This document shows, piece after piece, positions 9,160 to 17,827 of a stretch of 64,000 nt of DNA; position 1 is the first letter of the stretch, and every line of letters begins with the position of its first letter. The notes below the pieces were generated by a model. That model had not been told where the DNA came from and ran no database searches. It saw only the letters and a list, made by a program, of their open reading frames with translations. The DNA is from DATARH01 sp035534855 (lineage in GTDB: Bacteria > Pseudomonadota > Alphaproteobacteria > ATCC43930 > CGMCC-115725): NCBI GenBank assembly GCA_035534855.1, contig DATLRD010000083.1, forward strand, positions 62,001 through 126,000, given 5' to 3'. The position numbers and the translations under genes were made by a program.

Positions 9160-9774
9160 TCACCGCGAATAGTATTCGACCACGAGGTTCGGCTCCATCG
9201 TCGCCGGATACGGCACGTCGGCGAGCTTGGGCGCGCGAATGAAGCGGCCCTTCATGCGGTCGTGGTCGATCTCGACATAGTCGGGCACGTCGCGCTCGCC
9301 CGACTGTGCGGCCTCGAGGACCAGCGCCATCTCCTTGGCGCGAGGCTTCAGTTCGATCTCGTCGCCGTCGCTCAATTTGTAGGAGGCGATGTTGACCCGC
9401 TTGCCGTTGACCAGCACATGGCCGTGGTTGATGAGCTGGCGCGAGGCAAACGGGGTCGGCGCCAGCTTCATGCGATAGACGCAGGCATCGAGTCGACGTT
9501 CGAGCAGCTCGATCAGGTTCTCGCCGGTATCGCCGCGCCGCCGCACCGCCTCTTCGTAAAGGCGGCGGAACTGGCGCTCGCCGACATTGGCGTAGTAGCC
9601 CTTGAGCTTTTGCTTGGCCGCGAGCTGAATGCCGTAATCCGTCGGCTTCTTGCGCCGCTGGCCATGCTGGCCGGGGCCATATTCGCGACGGTTGATGGGG
9701 CTTTTCGCGCGGCCCCACAGATTGACGCCGAGGCGCCGGTTAATCTTGTATTTCGACTCGGTGCGCTTGCTCAT
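9160..9774 (-). CDS. rpsD: 30S ribosomal protein S4
   Basis: 204 residues from ATG 9774 (MSKRTESKYKINRRLG), the standard length and start of the alphaproteobacterial S4. It shows the N-terminal rRNA-binding domain (YGPGQHGQRRKK), the S4 fold (RLDACVYRMKLAPT, ASRQLINHGHVLVNGKRVNIASY) and the typical end VVEYYSR. It nucleates assembly of the 30S body on 16S rRNA. It stands alone here, with its own strong promoter on the minus strand at 9875-9902. Confidence 0.98.
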   Translation of the reverse strand: MSKRTESKYKINRRLGVNLWGRAKSPINRREYGPGQHGQRRKKPTDYGIQLAAKQKLKGYYANVGERQFRRLYEEAVRRRGDTGENLIELLERRLDACVYRMKLAPTPFASRQLINHGHVLVNGKRVNIASYKLSDGDEIELKPRAKEMALVLEAAQSGERDVPDYVEIDHDRMKGRFIRAPKLADVPYPATMEPNLVVEYYSR

Positions 9775-9874
9775 TTCACCAGAATCCGGTTTCGGTTGTT
9801 GTTGTCCCAATGGGCCGTCCGTCGCCAGCGCGCGGGGGCCGGGGTAAAAACCCACGGTCTTGGGAAGGAGGCGA

Positions 9875-9902
9875 ACTATATTCAGCGCGCCAGCAAAGTC
9901 AA
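9875..9902 (-). promoter_or_regulatory. Sigma70-type promoter for rpsD
   Basis: Read on the minus strand: TTGACT (9902-9897), a 16-base spacer, TATAGT (9880-9875). Transcription should start near 9868, giving a leader of about 94 bases before rpsD. The promoter occupies sequence that would otherwise lie inside an upstream extension of the plus-strand ligase-like gene, which favours the later GTG start for that gene. Confidence 0.7.
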
Positions 9903-9922
9903 ATCGTGGCCCGGAGCCGAGG

Positions 9923-11104
9923 GTGCAGGACCGGCGTGGCGCCTGGTGCGAGGCGGCCCTCACCGCGGTTCTGTTCGCGCTGCCGCCGCTCCTGGCGCTC
10001 GCCTCGCGCGGCGCGGCGGCGCTCGCGACGGTCGCCGGGCTCGCCGCCGCCGGGCTGGTTGCGGCGCGGCCACCGCTGCGGCTGCGGCGGCTGACGCTTC
10101 CTGGGCTGCTGCTGGCGCTGCTGGTCGCGTGGGGCGCGGCATCGGCGGCGTGGTCGCTGATCCCCGGGCACAGCCTGGCGCTCGCCTTTCGCGTCCTTGC
10201 CCTGTTTGCGGCAGCGCTGGCGCTGGCCGCTTCCGCCGCGGCGGCGCAGCGGCCGGAGCGCCTGCTGGTCGCGCTGCTCGCCGGCGGGGCGCTTGGCATC
10301 GCCCTCGCGGCGATCGATTTCGCGTCAGGCGGCGTGCTGAGCAGCGCGCTCTACACCCGCCCCTACCGCCCGGCCGAACTGAACCAGATCACTGCGGCGG
10401 TCGCGATCCTGACGCTGCCGGCGGCGGCCGCGCTGTGGTGCCACGAGGCTCGCGTCGCGGCCATCGCGACGCTGGCGGCGGGGCTGGCGACGGTCGCCCT
10501 GCTGGTCGACGACAGCGCCAAGGCCGGGTTGATCCTGGCGCTGCCGGTCGCGGGCCTCGTGTGGTGGCGGCGCGGCGCAGCGGCGCGGGGCTTCGCGACG
10601 CTGTCGGCAGTGGCGATCATGACCGTGCCGTGGACCCTGCCGCGCCTCGCGGGTTGGCCGCACCTGTTCGCCGCGGCCAAGGCCTTCCGCCTGTCGCTGG
10701 CGCACCGGCTGCTGATCTGGGCCTTTGCCGGCGCGCACATCATCGAGCGGCCGGGCGCCGGCTGGGGGCTCGACGCGTCGCGCGCGATCCCGGGCGGCAA
10801 GGTCGAGGTGATCGCCGGCGGCACCGCGATGCCGCTGCATCCGCATGACGCGGCGCTGCAGGTGTGGCTCGAACTCGGGGTCCCCGGCGCCGTGCTGTTC
10901 GCCGGGTTCGTCGCGCTGCTGTGGCGGCGGATCGCCGATGCCGACTGGCCGCCGCTCTACGCCGCCGCCGCCGCCGGCAGCCTCACCGCGGCGCTGGCGG
11001 TGGCGTTTTCCGCCTACGGCATCTGGCAGGAATGGTGGCTCGGCACGCTGGCGCTGTGCGCTTTTGCGGTGCTGGCGCTGGGCCGCACCGCGACCGATTC
11101 GTAG
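9923..11104 (+). CDS. O-antigen ligase / Wzy-like polytopic membrane protein
   Basis: 393 residues from GTG 9923; a TTG at 9860 in frame is an alternative, but the rpsD promoter lies between the two. The protein is very rich in Ala and Leu, with about ten hydrophobic segments. The conserved loop reads PLHPHDAALQVWLELGVPGA, matching the HxH...WLE-G periplasmic loop of the O-antigen ligase/polymerase family (PF04932 type). Such enzymes join polysaccharide to lipid A-core or polymerise repeat units. No glycosyltransferase or other polysaccharide gene is nearby, so the substrate is unknown. Confidence 0.8.
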   Translation: MQDRRGAWCEAALTAVLFALPPLLALASRGAAALATVAGLAAAGLVAARPPLRLRRLTLPGLLLALLVAWGAASAAWSLIPGHSLALAFRVLALFAAALALAASAAAAQRPERLLVALLAGGALGIALAAIDFASGGVLSSALYTRPYRPAELNQITAAVAILTLPAAAALWCHEARVAAIATLAAGLATVALLVDDSAKAGLILALPVAGLVWWRRGAAARGFATLSAVAIMTVPWTLPRLAGWPHLFAAAKAFRLSLAHRLLIWAFAGAHIIERPGAGWGLDASRAIPGGKVEVIAGGTAMPLHPHDAALQVWLELGVPGAVLFAGFVALLWRRIADADWPPLYAAAAAGSLTAALAVAFSAYGIWQEWWLGTLALCAFAVLALGRTATDS

Positions 11105-11106
11105 CC

Positions 11107-12942
11107 CTATTCCGCGGCGGCGCGGCTGGCGCGCTTGCGGTCGTTGGCGTCGAGCAGCCGCTTGCGCAGGCGGATCGCCTTTGGCGTTACCTCGACCAGT
11201 TCGTCATCGGCGATGTAGGCGATCGCCTCTTCGAGGCTCAGCGTAATCGGCGGGGTCAGCCGCACCGCCTCGTCCTTCGAGGTGGTCCGGATATTGGTAA
11301 GCTGCTTGCCCTTGGCCGGATTGACGTCGAGATCATTGCCGCGAGTGTGGGCGCCAATGATCATGCCGGGATACACGTCGTCGCCCGGGTTGATGAACAT
11401 CGGCCCGCGATCTTCGAGGTTCCACAGCGCGTAAGCCACCGCGACGCCGCGCGCGGTCGAGATCAGCACCCCGTTGCGCCGCGCCTCGATCGGGCCGCGA
11501 TGCGGCGCATAGGAATGAAACAGCCGGCTCATCACGCCGCTACCGCGGGTGTCGGTCAGGAACTCGCCGTGATAGCCGATCAGGCCCCGCGTCGGCGCGG
11601 TGAAGGTCAGCCGCAGCTTGCCGCCGCCCGAAGGTCGCATCTCGATCATCTCGGCCTTGCGGCGGCTCATCTTGTCGACGACGACCCCGGAGAATTCCTC
11701 GTCGACATCGACGAGAACCTCCTCGATCGGTTCGAGCCGCTCGCCGGTTGCGGGATCGGTCGTCATCAGGACACGCGGCCGCGAGATCGACAGCTCGTAG
11801 CCCTCGCGACGCATCGTCTCGATCAGCACGCCGAGCTGCAATTCACCGCGCCCGGCAACCTCGATAGCATCACGCTGCCGGTTTTCGGTAACGCGGATCG
11901 CGACATTGCCCTCCGCCTCGCGAAAGAGGCGCTCGGCAATCATCCGCGAGGTTACCTTGTCGCCTTCGTGCCCGCCGAGTGGACTGTCATTGACCGAAAA
12001 CGTCATCGCCAGGGTCGGCGGGTCGATCGGATCGGAGGCGATCGCCTCGGTGACCTCGGTGGCGCAGATCGTGTCCGCCACCGTCGTCAGGGTCAGCCCG
12101 GCGATGGCGATGATGTCGCCGGCCTGCGCCTCCGCTACCCCGCGCCGCTCGAGCCCCCGATAGGCGAGCAATTTGGTCAGCCGCGCCGTCTCGATCAGCT
12201 TGCCGTCGCGGGTCAGCGATTTGACCGGCATGTTGACCCGCGCGACCCCAGACTGGATGCGGCCGGTCAACACACGGCCCAAAAACGGGTCGTAATCGAG
12301 CGTTGTCGCCAGCATCGCAAAGGGTGCCGCAGGATCGGCGCCGCCTTGCCCGAGACTTGGCGGCGGCACATGCGTCGCGATCAGATCGAACAGCGGCGCC
12401 AGGCTCTCGCGGGGCGCATCCATGTCGGTAACCGCCCAGCCGTTGCGGCCCGACGCGAACAGGGTGGGAAAGTCGAGTTGCGCCTCACTCGCGTCGAGCA
12501 GCGCGAACAGGTCGAAAATCTCGTTATGAACCTCGCTCGGCCGCGCGTCGGACCGGTCGACCTTGTTGATCACGACGATCGGCTTGAGGCCGCGCCGCAA
12601 CGCTTTGCCGGTGACGAACTTGGTCTGCGGCATCGGCCCTTCGGCGGCATCGACCAGGATCAGCACCCCGTCGACCATCCCCAGAATGCGTTCGACTTCG
12701 CCACCGAAATCGGCGTGGCCCGGGGTGTCGACGATGTTGATGAGGGTGTCGCCCCACATCACCGACGTGCATTTGGCAAGGATCGTGATGCCGCGTTCGC
12801 GCTCCAGCTCGTTCGAATCCAGGGCCCGTTCCGCGACCTGCTGGTTGGCGCGAAACGTGCCGCTCTGGCGCAGGAGCTGGTCGACGAGCGTGGTCTTGCC
12901 GTGGTCGACATGGGCGATGATCGCGATGTTACGGATGTTCAT
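11107..12942 (-). CDS. typA: Ribosome-associated GTPase TypA/BipA
   Basis: 611 residues from ATG 12942 (a GTG two codons upstream is possible). Translation-factor GTPase related to EF-G. The P-loop is AHVDHGKTTL at about residues 10-19, the G3 box DTPGHADFGGEVER and G4 NKVDR. EF-G-like domains 3 and 5 and the TypA-specific C-terminal domain (NPAKGKQLTNIRTTSKDEAVRLTPP) complete the usual length. It acts in 50S assembly and stress or cold adaptation. It lies 84 bases behind the PfkB kinase gene in the same direction. Confidence 0.98.
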   Translation of the reverse strand: MNIRNIAIIAHVDHGKTTLVDQLLRQSGTFRANQQVAERALDSNELERERGITILAKCTSVMWGDTLINIVDTPGHADFGGEVERILGMVDGVLILVDAAEGPMPQTKFVTGKALRRGLKPIVVINKVDRSDARPSEVHNEIFDLFALLDASEAQLDFPTLFASGRNGWAVTDMDAPRESLAPLFDLIATHVPPPSLGQGGADPAAPFAMLATTLDYDPFLGRVLTGRIQSGVARVNMPVKSLTRDGKLIETARLTKLLAYRGLERRGVAEAQAGDIIAIAGLTLTTVADTICATEVTEAIASDPIDPPTLAMTFSVNDSPLGGHEGDKVTSRMIAERLFREAEGNVAIRVTENRQRDAIEVAGRGELQLGVLIETMRREGYELSISRPRVLMTTDPATGERLEPIEEVLVDVDEEFSGVVVDKMSRRKAEMIEMRPSGGGKLRLTFTAPTRGLIGYHGEFLTDTRGSGVMSRLFHSYAPHRGPIEARRNGVLISTARGVAVAYALWNLEDRGPMFINPGDDVYPGMIIGAHTRGNDLDVNPAKGKQLTNIRTTSKDEAVRLTPPITLSLEEAIAYIADDELVEVTPKAIRLRKRLLDANDRKRASRAAAE

Positions 12943-13026
12943 TTGCACGCTTTTCTGTCGCTGCCGCCGAATTGGTACAGCGCTTTTGTTACCCCTGCGG
13001 TCACGGGCCGGAGTGGAGAAACCGAA

Positions 13027-14022
13027 TCAAGCCAACCCGGCGGCCTTGACCAGCCCCCTCAATTCTACCGCCGGCCGTGCCCCGACATGGCTGATGATCT
13101 CGGCGGCGCACAGGCTGCCGATCGCTCCGCAGATGGGGAGCGGACGGCCATGGGTCAAGCCGAACAGGAACCCGGCCGCGTAAAGGTCGCCCGCCCCGGT
13201 GGTGTCGACCACCCGCGCCACCGGCGCCGCCGCGACCCGGTGCATCTCGCCATCGGCGAGAATCACGCTGCCCGCGGCGCTGCGGGTCAGCGCGGCGATC
13301 GCGACTTGGCCGCGCACCGCCTCGGCCGCCCGATCAAAATCGTCCGTCTCATACAGCGCACAGATCTCCGCCTCGTTGGCAAACAGGATGTCGACCTCGC
13401 CGGCCACCAGATCGCGAAACGATTCGCGGTGTCGGCCGACGCAGAACGGGTCGGAAAGGCTCAACGCGATTCGCTTGCCGGCGTCGTGGGCGATCGCGGC
13501 GGCGCGGTAGAACGCCTCCTTCGCGCGCGGCGGATCGAACAGATACCCTTCGAGATAGGTTACCTCTGCCGCGGCGACCAGCGCCGGGTCGACATCCTCC
13601 GGCCCCAGTTCGACGCAGGCGCCGAGATAGGTCGCCATCGTACGCTGCCCATCTTCGGTGACCAGGATCAGGCAGCGCGCCGTGTCGGCCCCGATCGTCG
13701 CGGCCGGCGTTGCGAACTGCACCCCGACCGCGGTGATGTCGTGGCGGAACACCTGGCCGAGCTGGTCGTCGCGCACCTTGCCGATAAACGCGCCGCTTCC
13801 GCCGAGCGAGGCGATCCCGGCCATTGTGTTGCCGGCCGAGCCGCCCGAGCTTTCGGTCGCCGGCCCCATGCCCTGGTAAAGCGCCGCGGCGCGCGCGGCA
13901 TCGATCAGCGTCATCGAGCCCTTGGCGAGACTTTCCCGGCCGAGAAAGGCTTCGTCGGCGGTGGTGATCACATCGACGATCGCGTTGCCGATGCCGACAA
14001 CATCGAAGGCGGGGGACGCCAT
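13027..14022 (-). CDS. PfkB-family carbohydrate/nucleoside kinase (adenosine kinase-like)
   Basis: 331 residues from ATG 14022, which has TGAGG 6 bases upstream; an in-frame ATG at 14034 is weaker. Both PfkB signatures are present: GGSAGNTMAGIASLGG near residue 65 and the C-terminal DTTGAGDLYAAGFLFG, with the catalytic Asp in GAGD and the anion hole. The N-terminus (FDVVGIGNAIVDVI) is typical of the adenosine-kinase branch found in alphaproteobacteria. Likely substrate is adenosine or another nucleoside; a sugar cannot be excluded. Followed by typA. Confidence 0.9.
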   Translation of the reverse strand: MASPAFDVVGIGNAIVDVITTADEAFLGRESLAKGSMTLIDAARAAALYQGMGPATESSGGSAGNTMAGIASLGGSGAFIGKVRDDQLGQVFRHDITAVGVQFATPAATIGADTARCLILVTEDGQRTMATYLGACVELGPEDVDPALVAAAEVTYLEGYLFDPPRAKEAFYRAAAIAHDAGKRIALSLSDPFCVGRHRESFRDLVAGEVDILFANEAEICALYETDDFDRAAEAVRGQVAIAALTRSAAGSVILADGEMHRVAAAPVARVVDTTGAGDLYAAGFLFGLTHGRPLPICGAIGSLCAAEIISHVGARPAVELRGLVKAAGLA

Positions 14023-14060
14023 TCGGAGCCTCATGCGCTAAGGGGTTGGGAAGGCGGCGC

Positions 14061-14088
14061 AGTATAGGAAGGAACCCCGGCACCACAA
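14061..14088 (-). promoter_or_regulatory. Candidate promoter for the PfkB kinase gene
   Basis: On the minus strand: TTGTGG (14088-14083), 16-base spacer, TATACT (14066-14061). The start would be near 14055, leaving a leader of about 33 bases. The -35 is imperfect. Confidence 0.45.
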
Positions 14089-14138
14089 GCGGCGAGGCGC
14101 ATTGGCCCCGACCTGCGCTTGCTATACAAGGCGCCGCG

Positions 14139-14822
14139 ATGCTCGCCGCCCTGGTTCGCGCCATTGCCGACTTGTCGGCCCCGCCGCTGCGCCGCGTCGT
14201 GGCGCTGTGCCTTGCCCTGGCGGTGCTGAGCTTTATTGCCTTGTGGCTGGTGGTCGCCATGGCGCTTAACGCCGGCGTGCACTTTGCGTGGCGCCCGCTC
14301 GACTGGCTGGTGCAGCTGGTCGGCGGGGCCGGCGTCCTCGGCCTCAGCTGGCTGCTGTTTCCGGCCGTCGTCACGCTGATCATGGGATTCTTCCTCGACC
14401 GAATCGCCGCCGAAATCGAGGCACTCGACTACCCCGGCAGCGCCGCGCCGCGCCGCACGCCGATGCGTGAGGTGATCAGCCTTACCCTGCGGCTGATGAT
14501 CGTTACCATCGTTGTAAACATTCTGGCTTTGCCGGTTTACGTCTTGGCCCCGGGCGTGAATTTCTTTGTCTTTCTCTGCCTGAACGGGTATCTTTTTGGC
14601 CGTCAATATTTCGAGGTTGTAGCATTGCGGCGGCTCGACATGGCGGCGATCCAGGCAGTACGTCACCGCTTCGGCTGGCGGATCTTTGTCGGCGGGGTAG
14701 TTATCACCGGGCTGTTCGCGGTACCCTTCGTGAACCTGTTGGCGCCGGTGATCGCGACCGCGTTCATGATTCACCTGTATGCGCGTTTGGCGCGCCTCGA
14801 CCCACAGGCGTTTGCCGCCTGA
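14139..14822 (+). CDS. EI24/CysZ-like integral membrane protein
   Basis: 227 residues from ATG 14139; the open frame extends upstream but only with low-complexity sequence. Four to five hydrophobic segments are visible (about 25-50, 60-85, 125-150, 155-170 and 190-215). The segment NGYLFGRQYFEVVALRR followed by a cytoplasmic helix matches the EI24 domain (PF07264) family, which includes the sulfate permease CysZ. Whether this one carries sulfate is not shown by the sequence. A TATACA at 14123-14128 is 10 bases before the ATG, so the transcript may have almost no leader. Confidence 0.8.
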   Translation: MLAALVRAIADLSAPPLRRVVALCLALAVLSFIALWLVVAMALNAGVHFAWRPLDWLVQLVGGAGVLGLSWLLFPAVVTLIMGFFLDRIAAEIEALDYPGSAAPRRTPMREVISLTLRLMIVTIVVNILALPVYVLAPGVNFFVFLCLNGYLFGRQYFEVVALRRLDMAAIQAVRHRFGWRIFVGGVVITGLFAVPFVNLLAPVIATAFMIHLYARLARLDPQAFAA

Positions 14823-14872
14823 CCCGGTCGGACCTCCGGTTTTCCACAGCAAGGCGATAGGGTATCCCGCCC

Positions 14873-15481
14873 ATGTTCAGCCGCCGCAGATCAGAGACAG
14901 AGGATCGTAAGATGGCAGACGCTCCCGACGATTTGGGCATCCCGATGAAGCCTGCCCGGCCGCCGGGCCAGGGGGCGACGGTGGCGCCGGGGGCCCGGGT
15001 GTCGTCGCCGGTCCCACCGCGTGCGCCCGAGCTGGCCCGGGCTCCCGAGCCGATTCGCCCGGCCGAGCCGCCGCCCGCGCTGCGGCGCGGACCCGAGCCG
15101 GTAGCGCAACGGCGCAACGACGGCGACCTCCGCAAGCTGATCGTCGGCCGCGAGATCTCGCTGTCGGGCGAGATCACCTCGTGCGACAAACTGATCGTCG
15201 AGGGCAGCGTCGAGGCCAACCTGCAGAATTGCCATGAGGTCGAGATCACCGAGAGCGGTCTGTTCAAGGGCACCGCCTCGATCGATGAGGCCGAGGTGCG
15301 CGGCCGCTTTGAGGGCGATCTGAGCGTGCGCCGGCGCCTGTTTATCCGCGCAAGCGGCAAGGTCACGGGCTCGATTCGCTACGGCCAGCTCGAGGTCGAG
15401 GCCGGCGGCCAGCTTTCCGGCGACATCCAGGCACAGGGCGACGATGTCGTCGACCTGCCGGGTGCCCGCGCCACGTATTGA
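14873..15481 (+). CDS. Bactofilin (polymer-forming cytoskeletal protein)
   Basis: 202 residues. Residues 1-80 are disordered, with many Pro, Ala and Arg. Residues about 85-190 form the bactofilin beta-helix: repeated short turns such as LIVGREISLSGEITSCDKLIVEGSVEANLQ and SGKVTGSIRYGQLEVEAGGQLSGDI. Bactofilins polymerise without nucleotides and act in cell shape, stalk or polar positioning. No M23 peptidase gene, a frequent partner, is adjacent. A short gap of 50 bases follows the EI24-like gene, so the two may be cotranscribed. Confidence 0.93.
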   Translation: MFSRRRSETEDRKMADAPDDLGIPMKPARPPGQGATVAPGARVSSPVPPRAPELARAPEPIRPAEPPPALRRGPEPVAQRRNDGDLRKLIVGREISLSGEITSCDKLIVEGSVEANLQNCHEVEITESGLFKGTASIDEAEVRGRFEGDLSVRRRLFIRASGKVTGSIRYGQLEVEAGGQLSGDIQAQGDDVVDLPGARATY

Positions 15482-15491
15482 TCCTGAACGG

Positions 15492-16211
15492 TTAATCCTG
15501 ACCGGCGGCGGCAGCGCGCCGCCGCGTTGCCCTGACCGCCGCGACCGGCGGCGAGGCGATCGCCTCGTCCGGCATGGTCTTGGCCCCGTAGCGGCACAGA
15601 TCGGCGACAACGCACGCCGGGCAATCGGGCTTGCGTGCCTTGCACACGTGCCGCCCATGCAGGATCAGCCAATGGTGCGCGTTGAGCCTGTATTGCATCG
15701 GCGTCACCGCTTCGAGCGCCAGCTCGACCGCGTGCGGCGTCTTGCCCGGCGCGAGCCCGGTGCGGTTGCCGACCCGAAAGATGTGGGTGTCGACCGCGAT
15801 CGTCGGCTCGGCAAACGCGACGTTCAGCACGACGTTGGCGGTCTTGCGGCCGACACCGGGCAGCGCCTCCAGCGCCTCGCGGTCCTGCGGCACATTGCCG
15901 CCGTGCCGCTCGATCAGGAGCCGCGACAGCGCGACGATGTTTCTGGCCTTGGTGCGATAGAGGCCGATCGTGCGCACCAGCTCGGCGACCCGCTGTTCGC
16001 CCAGCGCCACCATCTTTTCCGGTGTATCGGCAAGCGCAAACAGCGCCGGCGTCGCCTTGTTGACGCCGACATCGGTCGCCTGCGCCGACAGCACGACCGC
16101 GACGAGCAGCGTGAACGGGTTGATGAATTCGAGTTCGGTGCGCGGGATAGGCCGGGTCTCGGCCAATCGCCGGTAGAACTCGGCAACCTCGCGTTTGGAG
16201 AATTTGCGCAT
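15492..16211 (-). CDS. nth: Endonuclease III (DNA glycosylase/AP lyase)
   Basis: 239 residues, slightly longer than E. coli Nth because of a basic Ala/Arg tail. Removes oxidised pyrimidines and cleaves the abasic site. The helix-hairpin-helix LPGVGRKTA has the catalytic Lys123, and the catalytic Asp141 lies in AVDTHIFR. The [4Fe-4S] ligands C190-x6-C197-x2-C200-x5-C206 are all present. The gene ends 11 bases from the bactofilin stop on the other strand. Confidence 0.97.
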   Translation of the reverse strand: MRKFSKREVAEFYRRLAETRPIPRTELEFINPFTLLVAVVLSAQATDVGVNKATPALFALADTPEKMVALGEQRVAELVRTIGLYRTKARNIVALSRLLIERHGGNVPQDREALEALPGVGRKTANVVLNVAFAEPTIAVDTHIFRVGNRTGLAPGKTPHAVELALEAVTPMQYRLNAHHWLILHGRHVCKARKPDCPACVVADLCRYGAKTMPDEAIASPPVAAVRATRRRAAAAGQD

Positions 16212-16297
16212 CGCGCGCGAGTTTAGCAGATGCTTTGCCCGCCGCGAGACCGCCGCGCACCCTTCCCGCCGCTTCCCGCGGCGATTATCTTACGAGG

Positions 16298-16828
16298 ATG
16301 ATTGCGTCCGCGACTGCCCTGGCCATGCCGCTGGAATCTCCCGCGGTGGTGTTCGAGCGCGTCCTGCTGCCGTACCGCAGCCTGCCGCCACGCGGGTTCC
16401 ACGCCCTGATGGCGGTGCTGTTCGTGATCAGCGTCGCGGTCGGGGTTGGCTTCGTGTCGATGGGGGCGTGGCCGGTCTGCGGGTTTTTCGGGCTCGACGT
16501 GGCGCTGGTCTACCTCGCCTTCCGGCTCAGCTACCGCAGCGCCAAGCGGCACGAGACCCTGCGTCTCGCCGGCGACGAATTCACCGTCGAGCGGGTCAGC
16601 ATCCGCGGCGAGCGCAGCGTCTGGCGGTTTCAGCCGTTCTGGCTGCGCGTCGTGATCGAGCCGCGCGACGACGCCGAATCGTGCCGGCTGTCGCTGGTGT
16701 CGCACGGCCAGAGCCTGGTGATCGGCGATTTTCTGCCGCCACCGTCGCGTCCCGAGCTGGCGCAAAGCCTGCGCGCGGCGCTCGCGCGCTGGCGCGATGC
16801 GCTGAACCCGGCGACCCGCCCGGATTAG
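16298..16828 (+). CDS. DUF2244 family membrane protein
   Basis: 176 residues from ATG 16298 with TACGAGG just before it. Two hydrophobic segments (about 35-55 and 57-77) follow a short N-terminus (LPYRSLPPRGFHALM), then a soluble C-terminal domain with SAKRHETLRLAGDEFTV and VIGDFLPPPSRPELAQSL. This is the arrangement of DUF2244, an inner-membrane family of unknown role common in alphaproteobacteria and often found near nth, as here. Confidence 0.85.
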   Translation: MIASATALAMPLESPAVVFERVLLPYRSLPPRGFHALMAVLFVISVAVGVGFVSMGAWPVCGFFGLDVALVYLAFRLSYRSAKRHETLRLAGDEFTVERVSIRGERSVWRFQPFWLRVVIEPRDDAESCRLSLVSHGQSLVIGDFLPPPSRPELAQSLRAALARWRDALNPATRPD

Positions 16829-16857
16829 CTGCCTGACCGGGCTGGCTGCCCAAACAG

Positions 16858-17664
16858 CTAAAGCCCCAGCACATCCTTCATGCCGTAAAGCCCGGGCGGC
16901 CGGCCGATCAGCCAGCCGGCCGCGCGCACCGCGCCCTTGGCATAGATCGCGCGGTTGGTGGCGCGGTGCACCAGTTCGAGCCGCTCGCCGGCGCCGGCAA
17001 AGATCACGTGATGGTCGCCGACCGCATCGCCGCCGCGCAGCGCGGCAAAGCCGATCGCGCCGGATTTGCGCGGGCCGGTGATGCCGTCGCGCCCGCGCTG
17101 CGCCACCGCATCGAGGCTCACCCCGCGCGCCGCCGCTGCGGCCCGGCCGAGCGCCAGCGCCGTGCCGGACGGCGCGTCGTCCTTGCCGCGGTGGTGCATC
17201 TCCACGATCTCGATGTCCCATTCCGGGCCGAGCCGTTCGGCGACCTGCTCGACGAGCCCCAACAGCAGGTTGATCCCCAGGCTGGTATTCGCCGCCCATA
17301 CGATCGGCACCCGCCGCGCCGCCTCGCGCACCGCCGTTTCCTCGTCCTGGGAGAGGCCGGTCGTGCCGATGACGATCGGCTTGTTCAATCGGGCGGCGAT
17401 CGCGGCGTGCTGCGCCGTCGCCGCCGGGCGGGTAAAGTCGATCGCAACGTCGCTCTCGGCGAGGAGCGCTTCGGCGTCGCCGCCCGCCGCGATCCCGAGC
17501 CGTCCGACCCCAGCCATCTCGCCGATATCTTTCCCGACCAGCGCACCGCCCGACGACGTGCAGCCGCCGGACAGCGCGACGCCCTCGCCGGCAACGATCT
17601 CGGCGACCAGCATGCGGCCCATGCGGCCGCCGCACCCGATGACGCCCATCCTGATTTCGGCCAT
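16858..17664 (-). CDS. dapB: 4-hydroxy-tetrahydrodipicolinate reductase
   Basis: 268 residues from ATG 17664, preceded by a strong GGGGAGGG ribosome site. Reduces the cyclic intermediate of the lysine/diaminopimelate pathway with NAD(P)H. The dinucleotide motif is GCGGRMGR (10-17). The substrate and catalytic motif is EMHHRGKDDAPSGTA with His157/His158 and Lys161. Length and order match the family. It feeds meso-diaminopimelate to peptidoglycan, which fits the divergent neighbour murJ. Confidence 0.98.
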   Translation of the reverse strand: MAEIRMGVIGCGGRMGRMLVAEIVAGEGVALSGGCTSSGGALVGKDIGEMAGVGRLGIAAGGDAEALLAESDVAIDFTRPAATAQHAAIAARLNKPIVIGTTGLSQDEETAVREAARRVPIVWAANTSLGINLLLGLVEQVAERLGPEWDIEIVEMHHRGKDDAPSGTALALGRAAAAARGVSLDAVAQRGRDGITGPRKSGAIGFAALRGGDAVGDHHVIFAGAGERLELVHRATNRAIYAKGAVRAAGWLIGRPPGLYGMKDVLGL

Positions 17665-17827
17665 CCCGCGCCCTCCCCGATTCCGCGCCGCCGCGATTTC
17701 GCGCGCGCAGAACGCCAAAGGTAGCAACTTCGCCGCCGCGAGCGTAGCGAAGCGATCTCGCGCCGACGAGTCGCGGCACTGGGCGCAGCCATTTCCGGCG
17801 CGGCGATTTTGGTCTACACCGCGCGCG

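Noticed and set aside
12811..12825. tRNA-like GTTCGAATCC segment
   Set aside because: It lies within the typA coding sequence, and no cloverleaf arms surround it. I found no tRNA gene in the window.
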